64,000 bases of DNA from Hominimerdicola alba 8. GTDB taxonomy: Bacteria > Bacillota > Clostridia > Oscillospirales > Ruminococcaceae. The position numbers and the translations under genes were made by a program. Positions 18,926-26,620 of the stretch are shown here, in pieces. Location: the NCBI RefSeq assembly GCF_000178155.2, contig NZ_ADKM02000130.1, forward strand, positions 62,001-126,000. The letters run 5' to 3'. The notes under the pieces are model-generated. The model saw only the letters and a program-made list of their open reading frames with translations, was not told the origin of the DNA and made no database searches. Each line of letters begins with the position of its first letter. Positions within the stretch are counted from its first letter, which is position 1.

Positions 18926-20123
18926 ACAGATAAAAAAGCGCAGTCTGTCATTTTTTGTCATAAGCAATATCATTCTCATGGTGCTTATGATAATCGTTGC
19001 GGTCAATATCGAAGATCAAATAACAGGCGACCTTCTTGTGGAACATCTCAAACAGATGTATCTTGAGGAATATCCCGATGCAACCTACCAAATGGCTACA
19101 GATGCCATTCTGCGCAACGAATTTACAAGCGAGATGCGTGATGACATCGTCCGCTACAATAACCTCTATCTGGTGATACAGCTTGTCATGATAGTCATTA
19201 TTATCACCGTATTCAGCTGGATAATACTGCGCAAGGTGCATAAAGAACTTAAGATATTTCAGGTCGCCCTCAACAGCATATCCGATATCGATGTGCAGGA
19301 CTGGGAGGTCGTTTCCATAAACTCCGATATCAAAGAGTTTGACAGCATTTGTACCAGCTATAACAGCATGGTCACAAAACTTCAGGAGAGCGAAGCGACC
19401 CGAAGTAAGCTGGAAAGCCAGCGCAGACAGCTGACCGCCGATATCTCCCACGACCTTAAAACGCCCATAACAGTCATTCAGGGCTACGCAAAAGCCCTCA
19501 ATGACGGCGTTGCCGACCCCGATGCCGAGCGCAGGTATCTTGAAGCCATCTGCTCCAAGACCGAAATGGTGGCTGAACTTATCAATACTTTCCATGAATA
19601 CTCAAAACTCGAACACCCGCGTTTCGGCTTTGAAATGGAAAACGGCGATATCTGCGAATATTTCCGCGAATATCTCGCCATGAAGTATGAAGAACTCGAT
19701 CTTGCAGGCTTTGAACTTGAAGCCGACCTGCCCGAAAACAGCATTCCCCTCAGTTTTGACCATTCTCAGCTCAAACGTGTCTTCGAGAACCTTATCACCA
19801 ACTCTTTCCGCCATAATCAGGCGGGTACGATCATCTATGCCGATATCACCGATGACGATAACGCGGTCGTGATACATATAGGTGATAACGGCAAAGGCAT
19901 TCCCGAAGAGATGCGCGATACCATCTTTGAACCTTTTGTGGTGGGAAGCCGCTCGCGTACCGACAGTAAAGGTTCAGGTCTGGGACTTGCCATAAGCAAG
20001 CGAATAGTCGAAGCCCACAGCGGCAGTATCGCCCTGAAAGATGACCCCACAGGCAGATGTAAGACGCTTTATGAGATCATTCTGAAAAAACCTGCCAAAA
20101 CTGAAAATTTCCCCGAAAAATAA
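18912..20123 (+). CDS. sensor histidine kinase
   Basis: A 403-residue kinase starting with TTG inside the end of the response regulator gene; no ATG occurs before the first membrane helix, so the TTG start is well supported. Two helices (about 13-31 and 86-106) flank a short outer loop of about 50 residues. The HisKA site is ADISHDLKTP with His180, followed by HATPase boxes NLITNSFRHN, GDNGKGIPEEM and GSGLGLAISK. The small sensor domain suggests an intramembrane or partner-sensed signal (inference). Confidence 0.94.
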   Translation: MKKVKQIKKRSLSFFVISNIILMVLMIIVAVNIEDQITGDLLVEHLKQMYLEEYPDATYQMATDAILRNEFTSEMRDDIVRYNNLYLVIQLVMIVIIITVFSWIILRKVHKELKIFQVALNSISDIDVQDWEVVSINSDIKEFDSICTSYNSMVTKLQESEATRSKLESQRRQLTADISHDLKTPITVIQGYAKALNDGVADPDAERRYLEAICSKTEMVAELINTFHEYSKLEHPRFGFEMENGDICEYFREYLAMKYEELDLAGFELEADLPENSIPLSFDHSQLKRVFENLITNSFRHNQAGTIIYADITDDDNAVVIHIGDNGKGIPEEMRDTIFEPFVVGSRSRTDSKGSGLGLAISKRIVEAHSGSIALKDDPTGRCKTLYEIILKKPAKTENFPEK

Positions 20124-20144
20124 CCTTATTTACCATTTTCTTAC

Positions 20145-20173
20145 TTGTATTTGTCTGATATTTGTGGTATAAT
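20145..20173 (+). promoter_or_regulatory. promoter of NSS symporter gene
   Basis: TTGTAT and TATAAT with a 17-bp spacer, giving a leader of about 195 bases. Confidence 0.65.
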
Positions 20174-20179
20174 TAACTT

Positions 20180-20375
20180 TATAGCTTGCCCGACAGTGCT
20201 TTCGGGCGATATTCTTTTTGTGTTGTCCCGATGACACACCGCACTGATAAAGTTATGTCGGCAGTGAATTTGGTCGGCTGTTTTCTTTCACCCACCGCGG
20301 ATAGGTGAAAGATGACTCATCAGCTTCGGTGTGCCCGGCGGATAGCAATAATACTTTTTTAGGAGAGTCAAGAAA
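20180..20375 (+). promoter_or_regulatory. structured 5' leader of NSS symporter gene
   Basis: Stems visible in order: GCCCGA...TCGGGC followed by a short T-rich stretch (about 20187-20221), GTGTtGTC/GACACAC (about 20220-20240), CACTG/CAGTG, and an 8-bp CTTTCACC/GGTGAAAG (20285-20310). The first could be an attenuator. No known riboswitch consensus, including glycine, is recognisable. RBS aggaga precedes ATG 20376. Confidence 0.4.
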
Positions 20376-21773
20376 ATGGAAAAGAAAAATTCGGAAAAGC
20401 GCAATTCCTTTTCCAGCTCACTGGGCTTCGTTCTTGCGGCGGCAGGTTCGGCAGTGGGTCTGGGAAATATCTGGCGTTTCCCCTACCTTGCGGCTAAAAA
20501 CGGCGGCGGCATCTTTCTGGTCGTTTATCTGGTGCTGGCGCTGACCTTCGGTTTCACTCTGCTGGTAACAGAAGTTTCTCTCGGCAGAAAGACCAAACAG
20601 GGCTGTCTGACAGCCTACGGCGCACTTCACAAAAAGTCGGGCTGGATAGGCGTTTTCGCCAGCATAGTCTTCTTTATGATACTGCCCTATTACTGCATAA
20701 TAGGCGGCTGGGTGCTGAAATATTTCACCGTTTTCGCAGCGGGCGGCGGTTCAAAGGCGGCAGATGACAGCTATTTCGGCAATTTCATCACCGCACCCAT
20801 ATCACCCATCGTGTTCGATGTCATCTTCCTTGCGGCGACGGCTTTCGTTATCTACAAGGGCGTAAATAAGGGCATCGAGGCGATAAGCAAGGTGCTTATG
20901 CCCCTGCTCCTGCTGGCTATCATCGGCATATCTGTCTTCTCACTGACCCTTAAGGGCGATGACGGCAGAACAGGTCTTGAAGGCTTCAAGATATTCGTTG
21001 TTCCCAATATCGACGGCATGGGCATAAAGGAGTTTTTCACAGTCGTGCTCGATGCGATGGGGCAGCTGTTCTACAGTATAAGCGTTGCGATGGGCATAAT
21101 GGTAACATACGGTTCCTACTTCCGCGATGATGATAACCTCATGCAGTCGGTCAACCGCATCGAGATATTCGATACTCTTGTTGCATTCCTCGCAGGCGTT
21201 ATGATAATCCCCTCAGTTTTCGCATTTCTGGGCGAAGACGGTCTTTCCAATGCAGGTCCCGGACTGATGTTCGTAGCCCTGCCTAAGGTCTTCGATGCTA
21301 TGGGTCCCGTCGGCAACTGGATAGGCGCAGCATTCTTCCTGATGGTGCTGTTCGCCGCCCTGACAAGTTCCATGTCCATACTCGAAGCCGTAGTTTCTGG
21401 TCTTATGGATAAGTTCAAGTGGTCAAGAACAAAGGCTGTCATCATCGAGTCAGCAGCCGCACTGCTTCTTGGTGTCATCATCTGTCTGGGCTATAATAAA
21501 CTCTATTTTGATATCAAACTGCCCAACGGCAACAGCGCCCAGATACTCGATGTCTTCGACTATATCAGCAATAATATCCTCATGCCCGTTGTGGCGATAA
21601 GCACCTGCATACTTATCGGCTGGATAGCAAAGCCTAAGTCCATCATTGATGAAGCCACCAAAAACGGCGAAAAATTCGGCAGACGCGGCATGTACATCGT
21701 CATGATAAAGTTCATCGAACCTGTACTGCTGTTCATACTCCTGCTCGGCGCATTCGGTCTGTTCTCAAAGTAA
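20376..21773 (+). CDS. sodium-dependent neurotransmitter:sodium symporter (NSS/SNF) family transporter
   Basis: A 465-residue integral membrane protein with the NSS opening signature AAAGSAVGLGNIWRFPYLAAKNGGG in helix 1 (residues about 18-42), GIFLVVYLV in helix 2, and about 11-12 hydrophobic helices overall. The family (MhsT, TnaT, LeuT) takes up amino acids with sodium through a LeuT fold. The exact amino acid cannot be predicted. It follows the two-component system but has its own promoter and a long leader. Confidence 0.95.
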   Translation: MEKKNSEKRNSFSSSLGFVLAAAGSAVGLGNIWRFPYLAAKNGGGIFLVVYLVLALTFGFTLLVTEVSLGRKTKQGCLTAYGALHKKSGWIGVFASIVFFMILPYYCIIGGWVLKYFTVFAAGGGSKAADDSYFGNFITAPISPIVFDVIFLAATAFVIYKGVNKGIEAISKVLMPLLLLAIIGISVFSLTLKGDDGRTGLEGFKIFVVPNIDGMGIKEFFTVVLDAMGQLFYSISVAMGIMVTYGSYFRDDDNLMQSVNRIEIFDTLVAFLAGVMIIPSVFAFLGEDGLSNAGPGLMFVALPKVFDAMGPVGNWIGAAFFLMVLFAALTSSMSILEAVVSGLMDKFKWSRTKAVIIESAAALLLGVIICLGYNKLYFDIKLPNGNSAQILDVFDYISNNILMPVVAISTCILIGWIAKPKSIIDEATKNGEKFGRRGMYIVMIKFIEPVLLFILLLGAFGLFSK

Positions 21774-21819
21774 CAAAACACCCCCGAAAGATAAGAACGG
21801 TACGCATAAAGAAATTTTA

Positions 21820-21866
21820 CGCCATAGTATTTCTGATGTAAGGTCAGAAGTACTATGGCGTTTCTA
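21820..21866 (+). terminator. long hairpin, probable terminator of symporter gene
   Basis: A 16-bp stem CGCCATAGTATTTCTG with CAGAAGTACTATGGCG (one G-T pair), a 9-base loop, then TTTCT running straight into the next -35 box. Confidence 0.7.
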
Positions 21867-21895
21867 TTGACAGTACAGAGATGATGTGCTATAAT
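21867..21895 (+). promoter_or_regulatory. promoter of HD-domain gene
   Basis: Consensus TTGACA and TATAAT with a 17-bp spacer. Because it overlaps the ATG at 21881, translation must start further on (21932). Confidence 0.82.
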
Positions 21896-21931
21896 TGTTA
21901 CAAACATAAATCGGAATTTATAGAGGTGAAA

Positions 21932-22498
21932 ATGTCAATGAATGTTCGCGAATATCTTGATATAATACATATAGCAGAAAGGCTAAAGGACACTCCACGC
22001 CATTGTACGACTTCACATGGACGGACAGAGAGTGTTGCGGAGCATAGCTGGAGAATATCTCTTATGGCGTTGTTGTTGAGGAATGAGTTTCCTGATGTTG
22101 ATATAAATAAAGTTGTAAATATGTGCCTTATTCACGACCTCGGAGAATGCTTTACCGGCGATATTCCTACTTTCATTAAAACTGATTCAGAGAGAGAAAC
22201 AGAAGATTCACTTTTGCAAAAATGGGTAAATTCAATGCCAACCGAAGTATCCAATGACCTTACTGCATTACTTAGTGAAATGGAAGCTCAAAAAACAGCA
22301 GAAGCTAAGATATATAAAGCACTTGATAAACTTGAAGCACTGATACAGCATAATGAGTCTCCACTAAATACATGGTCGGAAAATGAATTTGAGTTGAATA
22401 AGACTTATGCATTTGATGCTGTCGCTTTTTCAGAATGGCTGACTGAACTAAGAAAAGCGATTCTTGAAGATACAATCGAAAAGATCACTACGGAATAA
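21932..22498 (+). CDS. HD-domain hydrolase (YfbR/HDDC2-like)
   Basis: ATG 21932 (or 21938) is chosen because upstream in-frame codons lie in the promoter and an agaggtg RBS precedes it. The 188-residue protein has the HD metal motif: His in ESVAEHSWRISLM, HD in CLIHDLGECFTGDIP, and a later Asp in KALDKLEALIQ. The family includes 5'-deoxynucleotidases and related phosphohydrolases of nucleotide pools. Codon use is visibly more A/T-rich than in neighbouring genes, a sign of possible acquisition. Confidence 0.85.
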   Translation: MSMNVREYLDIIHIAERLKDTPRHCTTSHGRTESVAEHSWRISLMALLLRNEFPDVDINKVVNMCLIHDLGECFTGDIPTFIKTDSERETEDSLLQKWVNSMPTEVSNDLTALLSEMEAQKTAEAKIYKALDKLEALIQHNESPLNTWSENEFELNKTYAFDAVAFSEWLTELRKAILEDTIEKITTE

Positions 22499-22538
22499 AT
22501 GATATAAATTCTGATTTAACTGAACAGTAAAAATACGA

Positions 22539-22570
22539 TGCCCCGAAGAGCTTTAAAACGCTTCGGGGCA
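22539..22570. terminator. hairpin after HD gene
   Basis: A 10-bp perfect stem TGCCCCGAAG/CTTCGGGGCA with a 12-base loop. The 3' side on the plus strand is not T-rich; on the minus strand ATTTTT follows a few bases on, so it may serve either direction weakly. Confidence 0.55.
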
Positions 22571-22951
22571 AAACTTCTATATGGGTATCCGTCTTATCCT
22601 TTCGGGGGATTTTTTGCGCCCTTTTCCCACTAAAAAAGGAGAGCACTCAGCCCTCCTTTGATAGTCAGCTATCATTTTTCCTTTTCAGAACACTCATCGT
22701 CCCGCGCAACCGCGTTGACCACCTTGAAGCGGTATGTCCTGACGTTTATGCACCAAAGATATATCGTCGTCAACATGCAGGTCTATGCGGTATTCTACGG
22801 GTTATTTCGATGGCATACCCTCAGCGTGACCCGCCCGTACTTCTGCGGCGTGCCATTCACCACACTGTCAAACCCGAAACCATAACAGCCCGCGTATGCG
22901 CCGCATAAATTCAACAGCGCACGCAGATTTCTCTGAAAACGCTCCTAAGCA
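22571..22951 (-). other. gene-remnant region, no intact gene
   Basis: Short coding-like fragments are visible on the minus strand: about 48 codons in the region 22920-22800 reading QRNLRALLNLCGAYAGC-type sequence, and 33 codons at about 22777-22675 starting MLTTIYLWCIN. They are in different frames and none has a full gene structure. I do not recognise their families. The interval looks like decayed sequence rather than functional DNA. Confidence 0.35.
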
Positions 22952-23029
22952 TTAAGGGGAGCGCAGGTTCGGTCTTGTAGGCTTTTCAGGCACGAACAGC
23001 GTGCCATCAAAATCAAATAATACCTTCAC
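22952..23029 (-). pseudogene. truncated HAD-superfamily hydrolase fragment
   Basis: Immediately after the AraC stop a GTG-started frame reads KVLFDFDGTLFVPEKP and stops after 25 residues. DxDGTL is the nucleophile motif I of HAD phosphatases; nothing of the remaining domain is present in the three minus frames. It is probably the 5' end of a decayed hydrolase gene once co-transcribed with the regulator. Confidence 0.5.
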
Positions 23030-23040
23030 AGCACGTTTTT

Positions 23041-23859
23041 TCAGTCCCTCGTGAACTCCTTGCGGTACTCACCGGGAGTTATCTCTTCGTATCGCTTGAA
23101 AAGTTCGCACAGATATCCGGGCGTGCAGAAACCTGTTTCCACCGCTATCTGCTCGATGGGCTTGTCAGTGTTTGCAAGCAGAGTCTTAGCCTCGCGTATG
23201 CGGCGCTTTGCCACATATTCGGTGGGGCGGCAGTCAAGAGATTTGCGGAAAAGCCTGCAAAGATGCTGCTTGCTCACCCCCGAAGCGTCACACAGCTGTT
23301 CGAGAGTTATCTTTTCGGGATAGTTGTGGTTGATGTAGTCTATCGCCTTTACCAGAGGTCCCGAAGGCTCACTGCTCTCATATTCGCCCGTCAGCACCCT
23401 GTAGAAGTCTATCAGGAAATTGTACAGCATGCCCGATGCCCTGTAGTTGCCGAATATCGTGTCACTGCTAAGCGCCTCGTGCATCTTCATAAAGTTGTTT
23501 TCGATAACTTCCATCTCGCTCAGCTTGAAGACTTTCGCCTCAGTCATGCCGAATTCTTTGAGCATCCTGTCATAAGCATACCCGCCCGCAGTTATCCAGT
23601 GGGTGTCCCATTCATCACCTGTGGTGTAGTATTCGTGCGGCAGATCAGCAGGCAGGAAAAAGCCCATGTTAGGCGATATGCGATAGCTTGCGCCGTTCAC
23701 GTTCAGCATGCCGCTGCCTTTTGTGCAGTAGATTATCTGAGGGTATCTGAAACCTTCGGGTCTGCTCACATGCGATTGATATTCGTTCTGCCCGATGGTG
23801 ATTATGTATATCGGCAGGCGCGTTTCTGTGCCTACAATTGGGTAATCGTCAAAGAACAT
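23041..23859 (-). CDS. AraC-family transcriptional regulator
   Basis: A 272-residue regulator with an N-terminal cupin-type sensing domain (YCTKGSGMLNVNGASYRI, FFLPADLPHEYY) and a C-terminal double helix-turn-helix (TLEQLCDASGVSKQHLCRLF, then IEQIAVETGFCTPGYLCELF and PGEYRK). The family often controls carbohydrate genes in gut Firmicutes. It has a consensus promoter and an aggaggt RBS and is divergent from the XRE operon. Its original target may have been the decayed HAD gene downstream. Confidence 0.93.
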   Translation of the reverse strand: MFFDDYPIVGTETRLPIYIITIGQNEYQSHVSRPEGFRYPQIIYCTKGSGMLNVNGASYRISPNMGFFLPADLPHEYYTTGDEWDTHWITAGGYAYDRMLKEFGMTEAKVFKLSEMEVIENNFMKMHEALSSDTIFGNYRASGMLYNFLIDFYRVLTGEYESSEPSGPLVKAIDYINHNYPEKITLEQLCDASGVSKQHLCRLFRKSLDCRPTEYVAKRRIREAKTLLANTDKPIEQIAVETGFCTPGYLCELFKRYEEITPGEYRKEFTRD

Positions 23860-23894
23860 CTGTGTAACCTCCTGAGGTTAATATTGTTATATTT

Positions 23895-23923
23895 ATTCTA
23901 CCACAAAATCCACCCATCGTCAA
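23895..23923 (-). promoter_or_regulatory. promoter of AraC-family gene
   Basis: On the minus strand, TTGACG and TAGAAT with a 17-bp spacer, followed by a caggaggt RBS. Confidence 0.75.
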
Positions 23924-24021
23924 GCAAATTAGCCTATTCGTGCAAATTTCCACTTTGTTCATAATTTTTAGGCGGAGTTTTTGTGCAGTTCACCAAAAAA
24001 CTAAAAATCTTTCATAACCTC

Positions 24022-24117
24022 TTGACAAGGATAGTTGTCAGTGGTATAATACAACCATGACAAGGATAGTTGTCAAAAAGAAAATTAAAGTTGTCAAAAC
24101 GAAAACGATAATTGTCA
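24022..24117 (+). promoter_or_regulatory. promoter with operator array for XRE/DUF3169 operon
   Basis: TTGACA (24022-24027) and TATAAT (24045-24050) have a 17-bp spacer. Two identical 18-bp palindromes, TGACAA-GGATAG-TTGTCA, lie at 24023-24040 (covering the -35) and 24058-24075 (covering the transcription start), 35 bp apart. Two TTGTCA half-sites follow at 24091 and 24112. This is a classic layout for repression, most likely by the XRE protein encoded at 24756. Confidence 0.8.
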
Positions 24118-24136
24118 AACAGAAAGGGAGATAAAC

Positions 24137-24733
24137 ATGATCGGAACAGTCAAAGGTCACGAGATATTTACAGCAAGCAAGCGCAAGATAAACAAGCCCG
24201 AATTCACATCAAGGCTGACAGGCTATGCTGATGATATAAGGCAGACCGCTCTTGCCTGCCTTGCAAGTCACGGCGTTGTATATGGGCTGAAAAATAAGCA
24301 GAAAGAGTGCGTGTGCGCCTACTGCTTCGAGAAAGTATCAGAGCCTGAGGGCAAGCACAAGCGCCTTGTTTTCAGGGCAAAATACAGGTCTGAGGGCACT
24401 GAGGATATAGATAATATCGAAGCCGAGTTCGTCAAGGTACTCCGCGCCGAACTTAAAGATATGCTTCTGTTCACAGGCGTACACTCCATTGAGTGGGAGG
24501 GTGAAGTCATCACCGCAGAAGACCTCGAAAAAGAGATAGAGAGCAAATTCAGCACCGAAAACATCTTGTTCATGATCTTTGGTGTGATGATAGGGATTAG
24601 CATCGACAATCCGGCTGCGGGGCTCTGCCTGACAGCACTGGCGCTGGGCGTGATTTTCTCCCGTGATAAGATATCCTTCATATTCGGCACAAAAAAGAAA
24701 GAAAATGCCGACTCGGATAAAGAAAAGATATAA
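24137..24733 (+). CDS. unknown protein with C-terminal membrane hairpin
   Basis: A 198-residue protein I do not recognise. It has a soluble N-terminal part of about 145 residues with a CVCAYCFEK cysteine trio and Lys/Glu-rich stretches, then two hydrophobic segments (about 147-178, LFMIFGVMIGISI and AAGLCLTALALGVIF) and a charged tail. It is the first gene behind the operator array, followed 22 bases on by a XRE repressor gene and a DUF3169 membrane protein, so it is the main cargo of a self-regulated membrane operon. Function unknown. Confidence 0.75.
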   Translation: MIGTVKGHEIFTASKRKINKPEFTSRLTGYADDIRQTALACLASHGVVYGLKNKQKECVCAYCFEKVSEPEGKHKRLVFRAKYRSEGTEDIDNIEAEFVKVLRAELKDMLLFTGVHSIEWEGEVITAEDLEKEIESKFSTENILFMIFGVMIGISIDNPAAGLCLTALALGVIFSRDKISFIFGTKKKENADSDKEKI

Positions 24734-24755
24734 CACATAAGAGAGGAACGCTGAT

Positions 24756-24968
24756 ATGCCGCTTAAAAACCACCTAAAGGAAATGCGTGCCCGTCTGGGC
24801 GTAAATCAGGCGGAAATGGGCAAGCTGGCAGGCACTTCAAGGCAGACCATCAGTCAGATAGAGCGTGGCGACTATTCCCCCTCAGTGACCCTTGCGCTGA
24901 AACTTGCCAAAATATGTAATGTCAAGGTAGAAGATATATTTGAATATGAGGAGGATAACAATGAGTAA
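24756..24968 (+). CDS. XRE-family transcriptional regulator (small, YozG-like)
   Basis: A 70-residue single-domain Cro/CI-type helix-turn-helix protein: MRARLGVNQAEMGKLAGTS, RQTISQIERGDYSPSVTLAL and an acidic tail. RBS agagagga is close to the ATG. The stop overlaps the start of the DUF3169 gene by 8 bases (ATGAGTAA), so the two are coupled. It is the obvious candidate to bind the palindromes at 24022-24117 (inference). Confidence 0.92.
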   Translation: MPLKNHLKEMRARLGVNQAEMGKLAGTSRQTISQIERGDYSPSVTLALKLAKICNVKVEDIFEYEEDNNE

Positions 24969-25710
24969 AAACGTAAAACTGCTGCTGAAAGCGCTGGCGG
25001 TCGTGCTGGTGACGTTCGCACTGGGGTATGTTATGGGCAGACTGCTGGGCAAAGGCACAAAAGGTGTGGATCTCCCCGCATTGCTCAAAAAGGTCGATAA
25101 TGAAGCCGCAGGCATACTGCTGGGGGCGGCGCACCTGCTGTTGACCATCGTGTCGCTGATATGTGCATCAGGACAGTTCTATTGCCTTAACAAAGCCGCC
25201 GCCAAATGGGACGGTGAGGACGAAGACTTCATCGACGACATCGAGGAACAGCTGAACGTCCCCATGAAACTGGTTTCAAATTCGCAGGTCTTCAACATCG
25301 TTCTTTTCCTCTGTTCTGCTTATTTTTTTATCAGTTCAAAGGCGTGGTACACGCTGATACCCACAGCTGTGTTTCTGGCGGGCGCGGTATGGCAGATGAT
25401 GCTTACAGAAAAGCTGGTCACGCTGGAGAAAAAACTCAACCCCGAAAAGCAAGGTTCAGCCTTTGACCCTAAATTCAGGAAAAAATGGATTGAAAGCTGT
25501 GACGAAGCCCAGAAACAGATAATATGGCGCGCAGGATTTGAGGGCTTCCAAAAGGGAAGTACTGCATGCGTTGTCGTGATGATGCTGGCGGGAATATTTC
25601 AGCTTGTTTTCAGAACAGGCATACTGCCGGTCATCTGTCTGGGCGCTGTATGGCTTATCATGAATAACGCCTACATGAACGCCGCTGAAAATCTGGAGCG
25701 CCGCAAATAA
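24961..25710 (+). CDS. DUF3169-family integral membrane protein
   Basis: ATG 24961 is preferred because gaggagg lies 8 bases upstream; an earlier in-frame ATG at 24940 overlaps this RBS. About 249 residues with four to six hydrophobic helices (about 5-25, 48-68, 113-150, 200-240) and a polar loop carrying KKLNPEKQGSAFDPKF. Pairing of DUF3169 with a short XRE regulator is a known arrangement in Firmicutes; the molecular role of the family is not established. Confidence 0.8.
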   Translation: MSKNVKLLLKALAVVLVTFALGYVMGRLLGKGTKGVDLPALLKKVDNEAAGILLGAAHLLLTIVSLICASGQFYCLNKAAAKWDGEDEDFIDDIEEQLNVPMKLVSNSQVFNIVLFLCSAYFFISSKAWYTLIPTAVFLAGAVWQMMLTEKLVTLEKKLNPEKQGSAFDPKFRKKWIESCDEAQKQIIWRAGFEGFQKGSTACVVVMMLAGIFQLVFRTGILPVICLGAVWLIMNNAYMNAAENLERRK

Positions 25711-25732
25711 TGACATAACAGCTATAAAAAAT

Positions 25733-25770
25733 GGTCGGAGAACGCATTGTCCTCCGACCTTTGTTTTTTA
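25733..25770. terminator. bidirectional terminator between convergent genes
   Basis: An 8-bp stem GGTCGGAG/CTCCGACC, T-rich on the plus side (TTTGTTTTTT), between the DUF3169 gene and the minus-strand TPM gene. Confidence 0.8.
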
Positions 25771-26610
25771 TCAGAATTTTCCGCCCGAACCGCTGTGTGA
25801 ACTTCCGGAATAGCTTGAGTGCGTTGAAGTGCCGCCGCCGCTTTTCTCAGCGGGCGGAATGTACTCGCGCTGAACGTTCCTGTAAAGGAATGTGTCGCGG
25901 TCGACAGTCAGCTTGAAACTGTTCTGCCTTATGTAGTCGTCAGCCCCGTGCTGCATCGAAACGCTGGTAAGCTGAGCCTTTATAGACTGTGCATATATCA
26001 GCCCTATCAGCAGACCTCCGCCAATTGCAATGGGTATCCATATCATGGGAAGTCTGCCCTTTACCCTGTGCCTATTGTCGTAAGGTGTGCCTTTTTCCCA
26101 TTCTTTTATGAACTCTTCACTGATGTTGGCATACTCGTCAAAAGCCTCGTAGTATTTGCCTTTTTTCAATTCGGGTGTCACATTGTCCCACAAATAGTCC
26201 TGACCGTAGTCGGTGAATATTTCTATGCCTTTACCTTTGCCCGAAAACCATCTGTCGCGTTCTTCCATCGCCAGCAACATCACGAAGCCGTCATCGCTGA
26301 AACCGTTGTAGTCGTAGTAATCGTCAGCAAATTCCTGCGGTGTGCGGTCACCCAGCGAAAATGTCGTGACCACAGCCACATCTATGCCATAGCTTTCACT
26401 GATCCTGTCCAGCTTTTCAAGAAGTTTTGCTTCCTCCGAGTCTGACAGTATATCTGCATCGTCCACCAGTCTGTCTTTTATCCGCTCGTTCGGAACAGTG
26501 TTGGTGGTGTAATATTCATTAGGTATCAGCTGTTCTTCTGCAAAGGCTGTAACAGCCCCGCCCAGCAGCATGACCGATGCAGCCAGTGCTGCAAATAATC
26601 TCTTCATCAT
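25771..26610 (-). CDS. TPM-domain membrane protein (YdjH-like)
   Basis: The ATG at 26610 follows a ggggggc RBS. About 279 residues: signal peptide or anchor (KRLFAALAASVMLLGG), an outer TPM domain (VDDADILSDSEEAKL, IDVAVVTTFSLG, GFVMLLAMEERD), one membrane helix (WIPIAIGGGLLIGLIYA) and a cytoplasmic tail ending in a Gly/Ser-rich SSYSGSSHSGSGGKF. It begins 10 bases after the zinc-ribbon gene. Order and families match the Bacillus ydjGHI group, which works with PspA-like membrane stress proteins (established for B. subtilis; transferred here by inference). Confidence 0.83.
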   Translation of the reverse strand: MMKRLFAALAASVMLLGGAVTAFAEEQLIPNEYYTTNTVPNERIKDRLVDDADILSDSEEAKLLEKLDRISESYGIDVAVVTTFSLGDRTPQEFADDYYDYNGFSDDGFVMLLAMEERDRWFSGKGKGIEIFTDYGQDYLWDNVTPELKKGKYYEAFDEYANISEEFIKEWEKGTPYDNRHRVKGRLPMIWIPIAIGGGLLIGLIYAQSIKAQLTSVSMQHGADDYIRQNSFKLTVDRDTFLYRNVQREYIPPAEKSGGGTSTHSSYSGSSHSGSGGKF

Positions 26611-26620
26611 GCCGCCCCCC

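Noticed and set aside
21881-21931. Upstream ATG of the HD-domain gene
   Set aside because: It lies between the -35 and -10 boxes of the promoter and cannot be in the transcript.
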